Positions 26,808 through 34,759 of a DNA stretch of 64,000 nucleotides are shown piece after piece. The notes below the pieces were generated by a model. It was not told where the DNA came from and searched no databases. It saw nothing but the letters and a program-made list of their open reading frames with translations. The DNA is from JANYCO01 sp035535995 (GTDB lineage Bacteria; Bacteroidota; Bacteroidia; Cytophagales; Cytophagaceae). Position numbers and translations under genes: made by a program. The stretch spans positions 1 to 64,000 of the forward strand of contig DATLOZ010000012.1 in NCBI GenBank assembly GCA_035535995.1, read 5' to 3'. Every line of letters begins with the position of its first letter. Within the stretch, counting starts at the first letter, position 1.

Positions 26808-26821
26808 TCATTTTTAAAATG

Positions 26822-26856
26822 AAAGGCGTACGACTGTTATACAATCGTACGCCTTT
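26822..26856 (-). terminator. Terminator-like hairpin downstream of the ppiD-like gene
   Basis: Arms AAAGGCGTACGA (26822-26833) and its exact complement (26845-26856) enclose an 11-base loop, 20 bases after the stop of the ppiD-like gene. The minus strand then reads CATTTTAAAA. Confidence 0.75.
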
Positions 26857-26875
26857 GAAAGTTCCTTCTGTTCTA

Positions 26876-28966
26876 TTAATAGAATTTGTAACGGGTATCT
26901 TTAATATCCGCCATTTTCTTGATTGCTTCATCGATGCTTGAATCATCGTTGTTGGAGCGTTGTGTTTCTTTCTGTGTTTTATATTGGTTGTAATCTGCTA
27001 CTTCAGGCGCCTGTGTGATTTTCACAAGCTCCAGCATTACTACACCTGTTTCGCCTTTGAACGGCGCTGTTTTTTTACCAGGCTTCAGTCCGAATACTTT
27101 ACCGCAGGCAACAGGGTCGTAGCCTACAGAGTTGATGGAAGAAGACGCAAAATTAACCTCTGGAGAAGTTCCTGTAAGTGCTTGTGGTCCGTAAGTAGAA
27201 GCGATCTTATCAAAGTCGCCGCTGATGCCTTTTAGTTTTTCAATGATCTGATCTCCCTTCAGCTCATTTTTCACACGCATGGTTACCTCATTTCTCACAT
27301 CGTCTACAGAAGCTGTTCCTTCTTCTCTTTCACCGGTTAGAATAGCAATTACATATTGGTTATCCAACGTGAACACAGGAGAAACTTTCCCTACACTTGC
27401 ATCGTTGTAAGCCCATTTCACAATTTCGCGTGCATTGCTCAAGGTTGGAAGAGATCTTGCATTTTTATCCGTGTTAGGAGAAGTATAACGTTGAAGCGTT
27501 GGATCTTTTTTCAATTCTTCTCTGAATGTTTGTGTGTCTTTCACTGCTGCTGCAAATGCAGTAGCCTTGTTGTACAACATTTCTTTTGTAGCGTCGAGAG
27601 CAATGATGTCTTTTTCTACCGTAGCTACCAAATATTTTTTATTCGTCTTCGGCTCGGTGATCTTGATGATGTGGTAGCCGAATTGGGTTTCCACTAGTTG
27701 AGGGATCAATCCTTTGCCATTAAATTTGAAGCAGGCATCCTGAAATGGTTTTACCATTTGGCCGTTATTGCTAAACCAGCCAAGGTCGCCGCCTCTGTCT
27801 TTGGTTCCGTCGGTACCATATTGACGAGCCATTTCTTCAAATGAAGCACCGCCTTTGATTTTTGCGAGTACTTCGTTGGCTTGTTTTTTTGCAGCTTCTT
27901 TATCAGCATCAATTCTGAAAAGAATATGGCTAGCTCTTAAAGAATAGATAGAATCGTTTTTAGCAGCCAGGATCTTGAACAATGCATATTTGCCATTGTT
28001 CAGGAAAGGACCATAAACGGAATCTGTTTGAATATTGCCTACATATTTCAGGTCTTGCGGAAGCTCACCCATATTCATGTATCTTGGCTCGGAAGGAGCA
28101 TCAGAATTGCTTGCTGCGAATGCGCTATCATTTTCTGCCTGCTTAAAGTTGATCGCCAGTTCTGCTACTTCTTTTTTCACTGTAGCGCTGTCTTCTCCGG
28201 ATGGAGTAAAGTTGAAGGTTACAAAATCGATTGATCTTCCTGCTTCTACTTTGTATTTGTCTTTGTTTTTATTGATGTAATCTTCCAGTTGATCATCGGT
28301 CACTTTGATAGTGGAATCGTTGATCGTAGTATAAGGAACGAATACAAATTTCACTTCTGCTTTGTTGTTTTGATCGGTATAAATTCTTTTGGCTTCTTCT
28401 TTAGTGATGTATTCTGTTTTCTTCAACAGGTTTACATACTTTTCTCTTTCTCTCATTTCAGGCAATTGCTGCTCGATCATTTTCCAGCGCTCCTGGATGT
28501 TTGGCTGAAGCTGGTTAAAGTTTTGAAGGAAGTTGATCACGTTTTGTTTATCAAATCCTTGCTCCCCGCCAAAGGCGCTCATAATTTGCGGGTGGATGAA
28601 TTTACCTTGCACCATGTCGATCAATTCTTCCGGTGTTACGGCAATTCCTAATTTTTCAAATTCAGGTTTGTAAGCAAATTTATTGATCAGCTTGTTCCAG
28701 GCTTGGTATTCGATACCAGGGCGCTCGTTCTCGCCTACAGACTGGTCGCGCATGATCTCGAACTCTCTTTCTTGCTGGCTCAGTATATATTGATATTCCG
28801 GAAAAGAAATATTCTGACCATTGATGGTTCCTACTCTATCTTTTCCAAATCTGAAAATAGAGTTGTTGCTCATGATATCTCCACCGAGCATAAACAGGAT
28901 CAGCGCTACGGCGATCACTCCGGCGATGAGCCCTGATTTTTCGTTAATTTTATTGATTAAAGCCAT
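26876..28966 (-). CDS. PpiD-like membrane-anchored peptidyl-prolyl isomerase
   Basis: This 696-residue protein has a single N-terminal membrane helix (LIAGVIAVALILFMLGGDIM), a SurA N-like chaperone region (about 35-200) and a parvulin-type rotamase domain (about 330-440: SLRASHILFRIDADKE, GGDLGWFSNNGQMVKPF, QFGYHIIKI). A long C-terminal region follows with a second degenerate rotamase-like part. It is expected to help fold outer-membrane proteins in the periplasm. It ends the coaX-porin-lptC run, consistent with an envelope role. Confidence 0.9.
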   Translation of the reverse strand: MALINKINEKSGLIAGVIAVALILFMLGGDIMSNNSIFRFGKDRVGTINGQNISFPEYQYILSQQEREFEIMRDQSVGENERPGIEYQAWNKLINKFAYKPEFEKLGIAVTPEELIDMVQGKFIHPQIMSAFGGEQGFDKQNVINFLQNFNQLQPNIQERWKMIEQQLPEMREREKYVNLLKKTEYITKEEAKRIYTDQNNKAEVKFVFVPYTTINDSTIKVTDDQLEDYINKNKDKYKVEAGRSIDFVTFNFTPSGEDSATVKKEVAELAINFKQAENDSAFAASNSDAPSEPRYMNMGELPQDLKYVGNIQTDSVYGPFLNNGKYALFKILAAKNDSIYSLRASHILFRIDADKEAAKKQANEVLAKIKGGASFEEMARQYGTDGTKDRGGDLGWFSNNGQMVKPFQDACFKFNGKGLIPQLVETQFGYHIIKITEPKTNKKYLVATVEKDIIALDATKEMLYNKATAFAAAVKDTQTFREELKKDPTLQRYTSPNTDKNARSLPTLSNAREIVKWAYNDASVGKVSPVFTLDNQYVIAILTGEREEGTASVDDVRNEVTMRVKNELKGDQIIEKLKGISGDFDKIASTYGPQALTGTSPEVNFASSSINSVGYDPVACGKVFGLKPGKKTAPFKGETGVVMLELVKITQAPEVADYNQYKTQKETQRSNNDDSSIDEAIKKMADIKDTRYKFY

Positions 28967-29060
28967 TTTTTCTGTATTAAAAGGTCCGCAAAATAATTAT
29001 ATTAAAGATGAAAAACAAAAAGCCCGGAACCAAAGGGTTTTTTGTCTGAAAATCAAATTA

Positions 29061-29300
29061 TTACATCTTGTATTTTCGTTTTTTAGAACCCGATCCTGCC
29101 AGTTTATTCTCGCTGGAAGCTTCTTTCTCTTTGTTGTTTTTGGAAGGTGTTTTTTTACGGCTAGTGTACCACATCAGTGCACCAAAGGAAAGCATGAACA
29201 TCCAATAACTGTTTGCAAATCCATGCATCATTGACTGGTGCAGTCCAATCATCAGCATCAGAATGGAAAAGCAAAAGAGAAAAGTATCTAAGATTTTCAT
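29061..29300 (-). CDS. Small two-helix membrane protein
   Basis: The 79-residue protein has two hydrophobic helices (TFLFCFSILMLMIGL and YWMFMLSFGALMWY) and a basic, Lys/Ser-rich cytoplasmic tail (TPSKNNKEKE to KKRKYKM). It starts four bases after the lptC stop and is clearly translated with it. I do not recognise a family. The position between lptC and ppiD suggests a minor envelope function. Confidence 0.65.
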   Translation of the reverse strand: MKILDTFLFCFSILMLMIGLHQSMMHGFANSYWMFMLSFGALMWYTSRKKTPSKNNKEKEASSENKLAGSGSKKRKYKM

Positions 29301-29304
29301 GTTA

Positions 29305-29850
29305 TTATTTTAAAGTAGATGTACCTGTTGGATGCAAGATCTTATAACTTGAAAAATCTTCTTTGGCTTCCAGTCCTTTTCCGTAAAGCACATCGGTTTG
29401 GGTAGTAATGATCACTTGCTTGTCCTTTTCTACGTAGATCCGTTCTTCAAGCGGAAGCCAGAACAGTTCTTCGGTGTTCATGGTTTTTCCTTCTTCGAGG
29501 TTTTTGATGATCACATTTCCAGACACCATGTATTTATTGGTCTCCTTGTAATACCGCGCAAAGTTGGAGGTAAGTGTAGAGGTGACTTTTTTATCGTTGT
29601 AAAACTCTACCAATACTCCTTCCGGAAATTCGCGGTTGCCGTTTTGAAGCGCTACTTGTTTTTTTGCTTTCAATCGTACCCTCACATCAGCGGAATCGCT
29701 GTAGGTAGTCTCCATATTATCAAGCTCCATCAATGGTCCTTCGTAGGGCTTCATTTCTTCCATGGTTTTATCAGTCTTCAGGCAGCTACTGAGTAGGAAT
29801 AAAAAAAGTGACAACAAAGCAATAGTGAAATTTCTTTCGAAGACTTGCAT
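29305..29850 (-). CDS. lptC: LptC-like lipoprotein of the LPS export system
   Basis: With the start at 29850 the protein has 181 residues and a lipoprotein signal (MQVFERNFTIALLSLFLFLL, lipobox LSSC). The rest has LptC/OstA beta-jellyroll features (YSDSADVRVRLKAKKQ, NFARYYKETNKYMVSGNVII, LYGKGLEAKEDFSSYKI). LptC passes lipopolysaccharide from the inner-membrane exporter to LptA. A start 66 codons upstream is open, but it overlaps the end of the porin gene and lacks signal-peptide sense. The 13-base spacing to that gene indicates one operon. Confidence 0.8.
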   Translation of the reverse strand: MQVFERNFTIALLSLFLFLLSSCLKTDKTMEEMKPYEGPLMELDNMETTYSDSADVRVRLKAKKQVALQNGNREFPEGVLVEFYNDKKVTSTLTSNFARYYKETNKYMVSGNVIIKNLEEGKTMNTEELFWLPLEERIYVEKDKQVIITTQTDVLYGKGLEAKEDFSSYKILHPTGTSTLK

Positions 29851-29863
29851 GGTATCGAAGGGA

Positions 29864-31282
29864 TTAATAGATCTTGCTTTTGCTAAACCATTTTTCGTTG
29901 ATGAGTATTCCAAATTGAACTTTGAAATACTGTTCGCGGATGCCGAATTGATTGACATTTCCGCGCTGACCGCCGATAAGCGCCACGTTGATCCGCGGAA
30001 GGATCGGTGAAGTAAGACTTCTTCTTCCGAAAGGAATTGTACCGCCAATGCTTATGGAGATATCGTCTAGTTGGTAACCTCTGTAGATCACCGGTGTTTT
30101 TACATAGGAAAATCCTAAACGATACGTTCTGCTTTTCAGTTTCAATTGTCCGGGAGCAAATTCTCCTCCTACATTGATCCCATAACTTTTGCCTAATGCA
30201 TCGGCAACAAATCCTGAATGGTATACCGACCAGTCGGCATAAAAGACGTCGGCAGCTACAGTCCATTTCAATGGTACATCCAGGCTGAAACCCAGCTTGA
30301 AGGTAGGAGGCAGTGTAGTTCTGTATTTTGTCACTCCAAGCGAAGTATCCATTACAATCCTATTCGCGTTGTCCATAATATATAGATGAAGATCGCGACG
30401 GATGCTCATACTGCTATTCAGATCGCAGGTAAATCCTATGTTGTAGAATACACCGGTGCTTTTTGTTTTGCGGATATGATCATAGCGTGCTATGTTGCCG
30501 AGCGAATCTTTTACAGGGATCGTATCATAATACGCTTTGATGATCTCTCTCCTGAAATGTGCGCCAGGCTTGAAGCTTATAGCATTGTAAGCAGTCTGGT
30601 ATTGAAATCCATAATAGCGCACGTTGAAATCTGCGATGTTAGAATTGTCTTCCGTTTTTACGTTCCCAAACACTACTGCCGATTCCAATCCTACTGAAAG
30701 ATTTTCTGTAAGTCCTACTCCGTGCGACCAGAATACTTTATACAAACCACCTCTTCCTGAATTTGAATTGACGCTGCTAATCGTAGAATCACCGATGACG
30801 GGAGAAGTATATGTGAGGTTATAATTGACTACAGAATACGGTTGGATCCCGAGGGCAGTAGCCCATGTTTTTGTCAAAGGAAGTGCAAATGTAAGGTAAG
30901 AAATATTCATCCCTGAAGATTTTTCATAACCGTTGGCAGCCTGAATACTTCTATTTTGGTAGGTGATCGCAAAATCGAGCTTTACAGTAGAGTCGATGGT
31001 TTTGTTGCGGTAGTAATCCCAATATTTGTAAGTATGATTTTCTCTTGGTGTGCGGCGAGTTTTTTTATTGGGAAGCAAAGCCGGGTTGGCAAAGTTGACA
31101 AAATAATGATGGCCCGCGCTGATTCCTGCATTGCCCATGCCCATATTGCGAACGTTGCCACCAGCGCTGATATCGCCTATGCCGAATTGTGAAAAAGGAC
31201 TATCGCCGGTACCCTGGCCTGTCACCGCTAATGGAAGCGAAAGTAAGAGACAAATAACCAGTACTTTGAGATTATGATACAT
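29864..31282 (-). CDS. FadL-like outer-membrane beta-barrel protein
   Basis: The 472-residue protein has a signal peptide (MYHNLKVLVICLLLSLPLAV, cleaved near TGQ) followed by DSPFSQFGIGDISAGGNVRN, the Bacteroidota variant of the FadL-family start (SPYSRYGLGD). Alternating amphipathic strands run to the end. It is likely a barrel for hydrophobic compounds, though the cargo is unknown. It overlaps the coaX stop by 11 bases and precedes lptC, a conserved run in the phylum. Confidence 0.75.
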   Translation of the reverse strand: MYHNLKVLVICLLLSLPLAVTGQGTGDSPFSQFGIGDISAGGNVRNMGMGNAGISAGHHYFVNFANPALLPNKKTRRTPRENHTYKYWDYYRNKTIDSTVKLDFAITYQNRSIQAANGYEKSSGMNISYLTFALPLTKTWATALGIQPYSVVNYNLTYTSPVIGDSTISSVNSNSGRGGLYKVFWSHGVGLTENLSVGLESAVVFGNVKTEDNSNIADFNVRYYGFQYQTAYNAISFKPGAHFRREIIKAYYDTIPVKDSLGNIARYDHIRKTKSTGVFYNIGFTCDLNSSMSIRRDLHLYIMDNANRIVMDTSLGVTKYRTTLPPTFKLGFSLDVPLKWTVAADVFYADWSVYHSGFVADALGKSYGINVGGEFAPGQLKLKSRTYRLGFSYVKTPVIYRGYQLDDISISIGGTIPFGRRSLTSPILPRINVALIGGQRGNVNQFGIREQYFKVQFGILINEKWFSKSKIY

Positions 31283-31985
31283 TATATTCTAATATTCTTT
31301 TTAGGCCCAGAAACAGGAGATCCGGCGCTACAAAGATGGTGTCTTTTATTCTACTTTCAAAAAAACCGGCATCCCCTCCTGTAATTATTATTTGAAGATC
31401 AGGATAGAATGTTTTGTATTCTGCCACAATGCCTTCCATCTCTTTTACGATGCCTATTTGCACTCCGCTCAGTATAGAGGTTTCGGTAGTATTACCAGTA
31501 AGGTTTGCTTTTTCCTGCTGATGTATCAACGGAAGCCGGGCTGTAAAAGTATGCAGGGCTTTGAAACGCATCTCCAACCCAGGTCCAATGCTGCCTCCCA
31601 GATAACGGCCTTGCGCATCAAGCAGATCGTAAGTGATGCAAGTGCCGGCATCGATGCACAAACAATTTTTTTGCGGAAATAATGTACTCGCGCCAATCAC
31701 TCCTGCCAGCCGATCCATGCCCAGTGTGGCTGGTGTCTTGTAGAGATTTTGGATTGGCACAGGGGTGTCTGCATTCAATTGGATCGTGCGGGCATTTGGA
31801 AACATACGCAAGATCTCTGCAGCAGCTTTATTCACCGAAGAAATGATCACTGCGGCTGGTTTATATTTTTTTTCTATTTCTATAAAATCTTCCGGCTGGT
31901 TAGTATGCACGATCTGGAGGATCTTATGTTCATCACACAAGGCCGCCTTGGTAAAGGTATTGCCGGAGTCTATCAATAGATTCAT
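31272..31985 (-). CDS. coaX: Type III pantothenate kinase
   Basis: The 237-residue enzyme has the ASKHA-fold motifs of CoaX: LLIDSGNTFTKAAL at the start, TPATLGMDRLAGVIGA, LCIDAGTCITYDLL and ITGGDAGFFE. It makes 4'-phosphopantothenate, the first step of coenzyme A synthesis. Type III enzymes are the usual form in this phylum. It overlaps the following barrel gene by 11 bases and is first in the envelope operon. Confidence 0.95.
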   Translation of the reverse strand: MNLLIDSGNTFTKAALCDEHKILQIVHTNQPEDFIEIEKKYKPAAVIISSVNKAAAEILRMFPNARTIQLNADTPVPIQNLYKTPATLGMDRLAGVIGASTLFPQKNCLCIDAGTCITYDLLDAQGRYLGGSIGPGLEMRFKALHTFTARLPLIHQQEKANLTGNTTETSILSGVQIGIVKEMEGIVAEYKTFYPDLQIIITGGDAGFFESRIKDTIFVAPDLLFLGLKRILEYNVS

Positions 31986-32000
31986 GGGGTAAAAATAGTT

Positions 32001-32163
32001 ATTAATTATGAATTATGAGTTATGAATGATACCAGATGCCGAATGCCCGATAGCGGAAAAATAAAAACGAAGACCTCACTGATAAGCTCTGCTTCTTCTG
32101 TCCCTCGTTTATTAATAGCACTTATGTTAAACTCATAATTCATAACTCAACATTCATAATTTA
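32001..32163. repeat. Palindromic repeat, family A copy 3, with a family B insert
   Basis: Arms at 32001-32030 (ATTATGAGTTATGAATG) and 32130-32163 (its complement) enclose about 100 bases. This interior begins with a family B phrase (ACCAGATGCCGAATGCCCGA). It lies between the divergent coaX and anmK starts. Confidence 0.75.
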
Positions 32164-32193
32164 TTTCGTATCTTACCTCTAAACTTTTATTCT

Positions 32194-33291
32194 ATGTTTT
32201 CCGCAAAAAAAGAATGGATCGTAGCCGGACTTATGTCGGGCACTTCACTGGATGGGTTGGATATTGCACTCTGTAGGTTTCGACAAGAGAACGAAAATTG
32301 GTCTTATGAAATCCTTGATGCTACTACGATCAGCTATCCTGCCTCTTTGAAAAAAAAACTAGCGGGCCTTATGAAAGCCTCTGCCCAAGAGCTTGCTGAA
32401 ATGGATGCTTTCTTCGGAAAATATTCCGGAGAACAAGTGAAAAAATTTATTTCCAATCAATCTCATCTGACAGATCTGATCGCTTCGCACGGGCATACTA
32501 TTTTTCACCAACCTGGAAAAGGCTTCACTACACAGATAGGCAATGGGGCTTATCTTTCCGCGGCTACAGGACTTCCGGTGGTTTCTGATTTTCGCAGTAT
32601 GGATGTAGCCCTCGGCGGACAAGGTGCACCGCTGGTGCCGGTGGGCGATAAACTTTTGTTTTCGCATTACAATTATTGTCTCAACCTCGGTGGGATCGCC
32701 AATATTTCTTACGACCATGCCGACAAACGCATTGCCGGTGATATCTGCCCGGTCAATATTGTGCTGAATTTACTCGCTGCGCAAAAAGGAAAAGCTTTTG
32801 ACAAAGACGGGAAACTTGCTGCCAAAGGCAAAGTGAATACTGCTTTGCTGAAAAAGTTAGACCAACTTTCTTTCTACAAAAAGAAATTCCCAAAATCGCT
32901 GGGCCGCGAATGGGTAGACAAAGAATTTCTTCCTTTGATCATAAAAAGTAAACTTCCTATAGAAGATAGATTGGCGACGATGTGTGCGCACATCGCTTTT
33001 CAAATTGCAGAAGCGCTTCCTTTCGATAAAGAGGCAGACCTGCTGGCCACAGGTGGCGGAGCATTTAATACGTTCTTAGTCGAAAAAATTAAAGAAGCCT
33101 GCGGCGAAAAGATTAACATAGTAGTTCCTGATGCGCAGATTGTTTCCTACAAAGAAGCATTGGTATTTGCCTTCCTGGGATTGAAACGTGTACTGGGAGA
33201 AGCCAATGTATTGCACTCTGTTACAGGAGCGAAAAGTAATAGTGTGAGTGGCGCTTTGTATGGGGAGATTATGGATTATAAAATTGTCTAA
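32194..33291 (+). CDS. anmK: Anhydro-N-acetylmuramic acid kinase
   Basis: The 365-residue enzyme shows the AnmK start signature AGLMSGTSLDGLDIALCRF, the sugar-kinase loops SHGHTIFHQPGKG and LNLGGIANISY, and the C-terminal LLATGGGAFNTFLVEKI. It cleaves and phosphorylates 1,6-anhydro-MurNAc to MurNAc-6-phosphate during peptidoglycan recycling. The etherase and amidase partners are not in this window. Its TAA stop (33289-33291) lies inside the left end of a palindromic element. Confidence 0.95.
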   Translation: MFSAKKEWIVAGLMSGTSLDGLDIALCRFRQENENWSYEILDATTISYPASLKKKLAGLMKASAQELAEMDAFFGKYSGEQVKKFISNQSHLTDLIASHGHTIFHQPGKGFTTQIGNGAYLSAATGLPVVSDFRSMDVALGGQGAPLVPVGDKLLFSHYNYCLNLGGIANISYDHADKRIAGDICPVNIVLNLLAAQKGKAFDKDGKLAAKGKVNTALLKKLDQLSFYKKKFPKSLGREWVDKEFLPLIIKSKLPIEDRLATMCAHIAFQIAEALPFDKEADLLATGGGAFNTFLVEKIKEACGEKINIVVPDAQIVSYKEALVFAFLGLKRVLGEANVLHSVTGAKSNSVSGALYGEIMDYKIV

Positions 33292-33441
33292 ACTATGATT
33301 ACGCTGATTAAAATGAAAGGCATGAAATAAGCATTTGTCATTCAGGAGGAACCTTGTGCAGAATCTGCATAAGGTTCCTCCTGAATGACAAAATTACACT
33401 CCTGTGTATAAAATTTTAATCAGCGTAATCATAGTTCAGAC
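33286..33441. repeat. Nested foldback, family G copy 1
   Basis: Outer arms of 29 bases (GTCTAAACTATGATTACGCT and on; complement at the right end) differ at one base. Inside lies a second palindrome built on GTCATTCAGGAGGAACCTT. The element fills the whole gap between convergent anmK and the next gene. It contains the TAA of anmK and the first base of the opposing TAG. A diverged copy lies at about 62147-62344. Confidence 0.85.
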
Positions 33442-34529
33442 TAATAAAACCTCCGTTCTACCAATTCATAAAACTCTTTTACTTCTGTCTTATCTTTATT
33501 CCATTCATACTTGCGGCCGTAGAGTTGTTCGAGGATATTTTTGGCAGATTCATAATCTTCGCAGCGCTCTACTTGTACGATTGCCAGGTTATAGTCATCG
33601 GCGTTGCCTTTGAATAATTCATTGATAAAAATAAAACGAAGGTTAATGGGTACTGCAGCTTTCAGATCGTGGATCTTGCTTTTCCGATGCTTGGTGAGGA
33701 GATTTGCTTCTTCCTCTTTCATCATCACATCATTTAGAGAAAGTTGTTTGTTGCGTGCAAAAAAATCGTTGATGGTGGTAGTGGTTTTTTCTTTTGGAAG
33801 ATCTTTTAATGGCTGCTTAAATGCTACGAACTCCGATTCCTTTTCTTTTTCCGAAGACTGCTCTTTTTTAGTTTCTTTCACTTCGCCGGCATTCTTTTCA
33901 CCCGCAGTAAGATCTTCCAGGCTTATTTTCAAGGTTGCTGAGAATGCTTCGATATAGCGCGTAGGCGGCTCCAGAGAGGATTCGTAATTTTTATAGATCT
34001 CTTCAAAATAATTCAGCACTTCCTGTTCGGAAAAACCTGACTTGTTTTGCAACTGCAATTTTTTGATCAGGCTTTGAATAAGGAATTTATTGATCTTGAT
34101 ATATTTTTCACGCTCCATCAACTCAGCGATGGAAATAATTGGCTTGTTTAGAAATTCCGCTTTCAAAAACTGATACGGATCGATTGAATAGGCAAGAGTA
34201 TCTGCTACCGCTTTGCGAACAAGTGGTTTGAAAAATTCTTTCCGGATGGTAATATGCTTGGAAAGCTTATTGAGAAAGGTCGTCAGCGCTTCTTTCACTT
34301 CTTCCTGTTCGTAATCGAAATAAGGACTGCGAAGTTTGTAGGATTCTTCTTTCCAGCGATCAAAAAGATTTTTTACGATAAATAAATTGAGCTGATCGAT
34401 CCCGGTAAACTTGAGGATCTCTGCTCCTGTGATCACCGCTGTGCTACCTTGATAATAATCGTTGCACAGTTTTTCGGACAACGCGATGCTGTATGATTCC
34501 AGTTTCGGTAGATCTACTTTCGTCTGCAT
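33441..34529 (-). CDS. Conserved protein of unknown function
   Basis: The 362-residue soluble protein is mostly helical, with a charged linker rich in Lys/Glu at about residues 215-240. Its N-terminal half (TAVITGAEILKFTGIDQLNL, then RKEFFKPLVRKAVADTLAY) and C-terminal part (KIHDLKAAVPINLRFIFINE, then ERCEDYESAKNILEQLYG) look well conserved in style, but I recognise no named domain. The C-terminal motif INLRFIFINELFKGNADDYN is typical of a Bacteroidota-only family. No function is proposed. Confidence 0.7.
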   Translation of the reverse strand: MQTKVDLPKLESYSIALSEKLCNDYYQGSTAVITGAEILKFTGIDQLNLFIVKNLFDRWKEESYKLRSPYFDYEQEEVKEALTTFLNKLSKHITIRKEFFKPLVRKAVADTLAYSIDPYQFLKAEFLNKPIISIAELMEREKYIKINKFLIQSLIKKLQLQNKSGFSEQEVLNYFEEIYKNYESSLEPPTRYIEAFSATLKISLEDLTAGEKNAGEVKETKKEQSSEKEKESEFVAFKQPLKDLPKEKTTTTINDFFARNKQLSLNDVMMKEEEANLLTKHRKSKIHDLKAAVPINLRFIFINELFKGNADDYNLAIVQVERCEDYESAKNILEQLYGRKYEWNKDKTEVKEFYELVERRFY

Positions 34530-34638
34530 TTCTCTCTGAGTCTTATAGTATTAAAACACTTAAAAATACTTAATTTTTAGCCTTGGATAGTCCTTTCCCT
34601 CCAAAAACTTACGAACATCCCAAGCATTTATTGCGTTC

Positions 34639-34677
34639 CCAGACCTTAAAGGTTTTTTAAAAACCTTCAAGGTCTGG
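34639..34677. repeat. Short near-perfect hairpin in a divergent gap
   Basis: CCAGACCTTAAAGGTTTTT and its complement with one mismatch form a stem of about 18 bases with almost no loop. It sits upstream of porZ. A TAGATTTG at 34693-34700 downstream could be the -7 element of the porZ promoter, but no -33 element is clear. Confidence 0.6.
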
Positions 34678-34759
34678 AGCCGTTTTTTTAATTAGATTTG
34701 TATACTAAATTTCAGATTCTTCGTTTTGACACCATACCTTGGCCACCGGGCCTCATAGA

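Noticed and set aside
29851..30048. 66-codon upstream extension of lptC
   Set aside because: It overlaps the end of the barrel-protein gene and hides a good lipoprotein signal starting at 29850.
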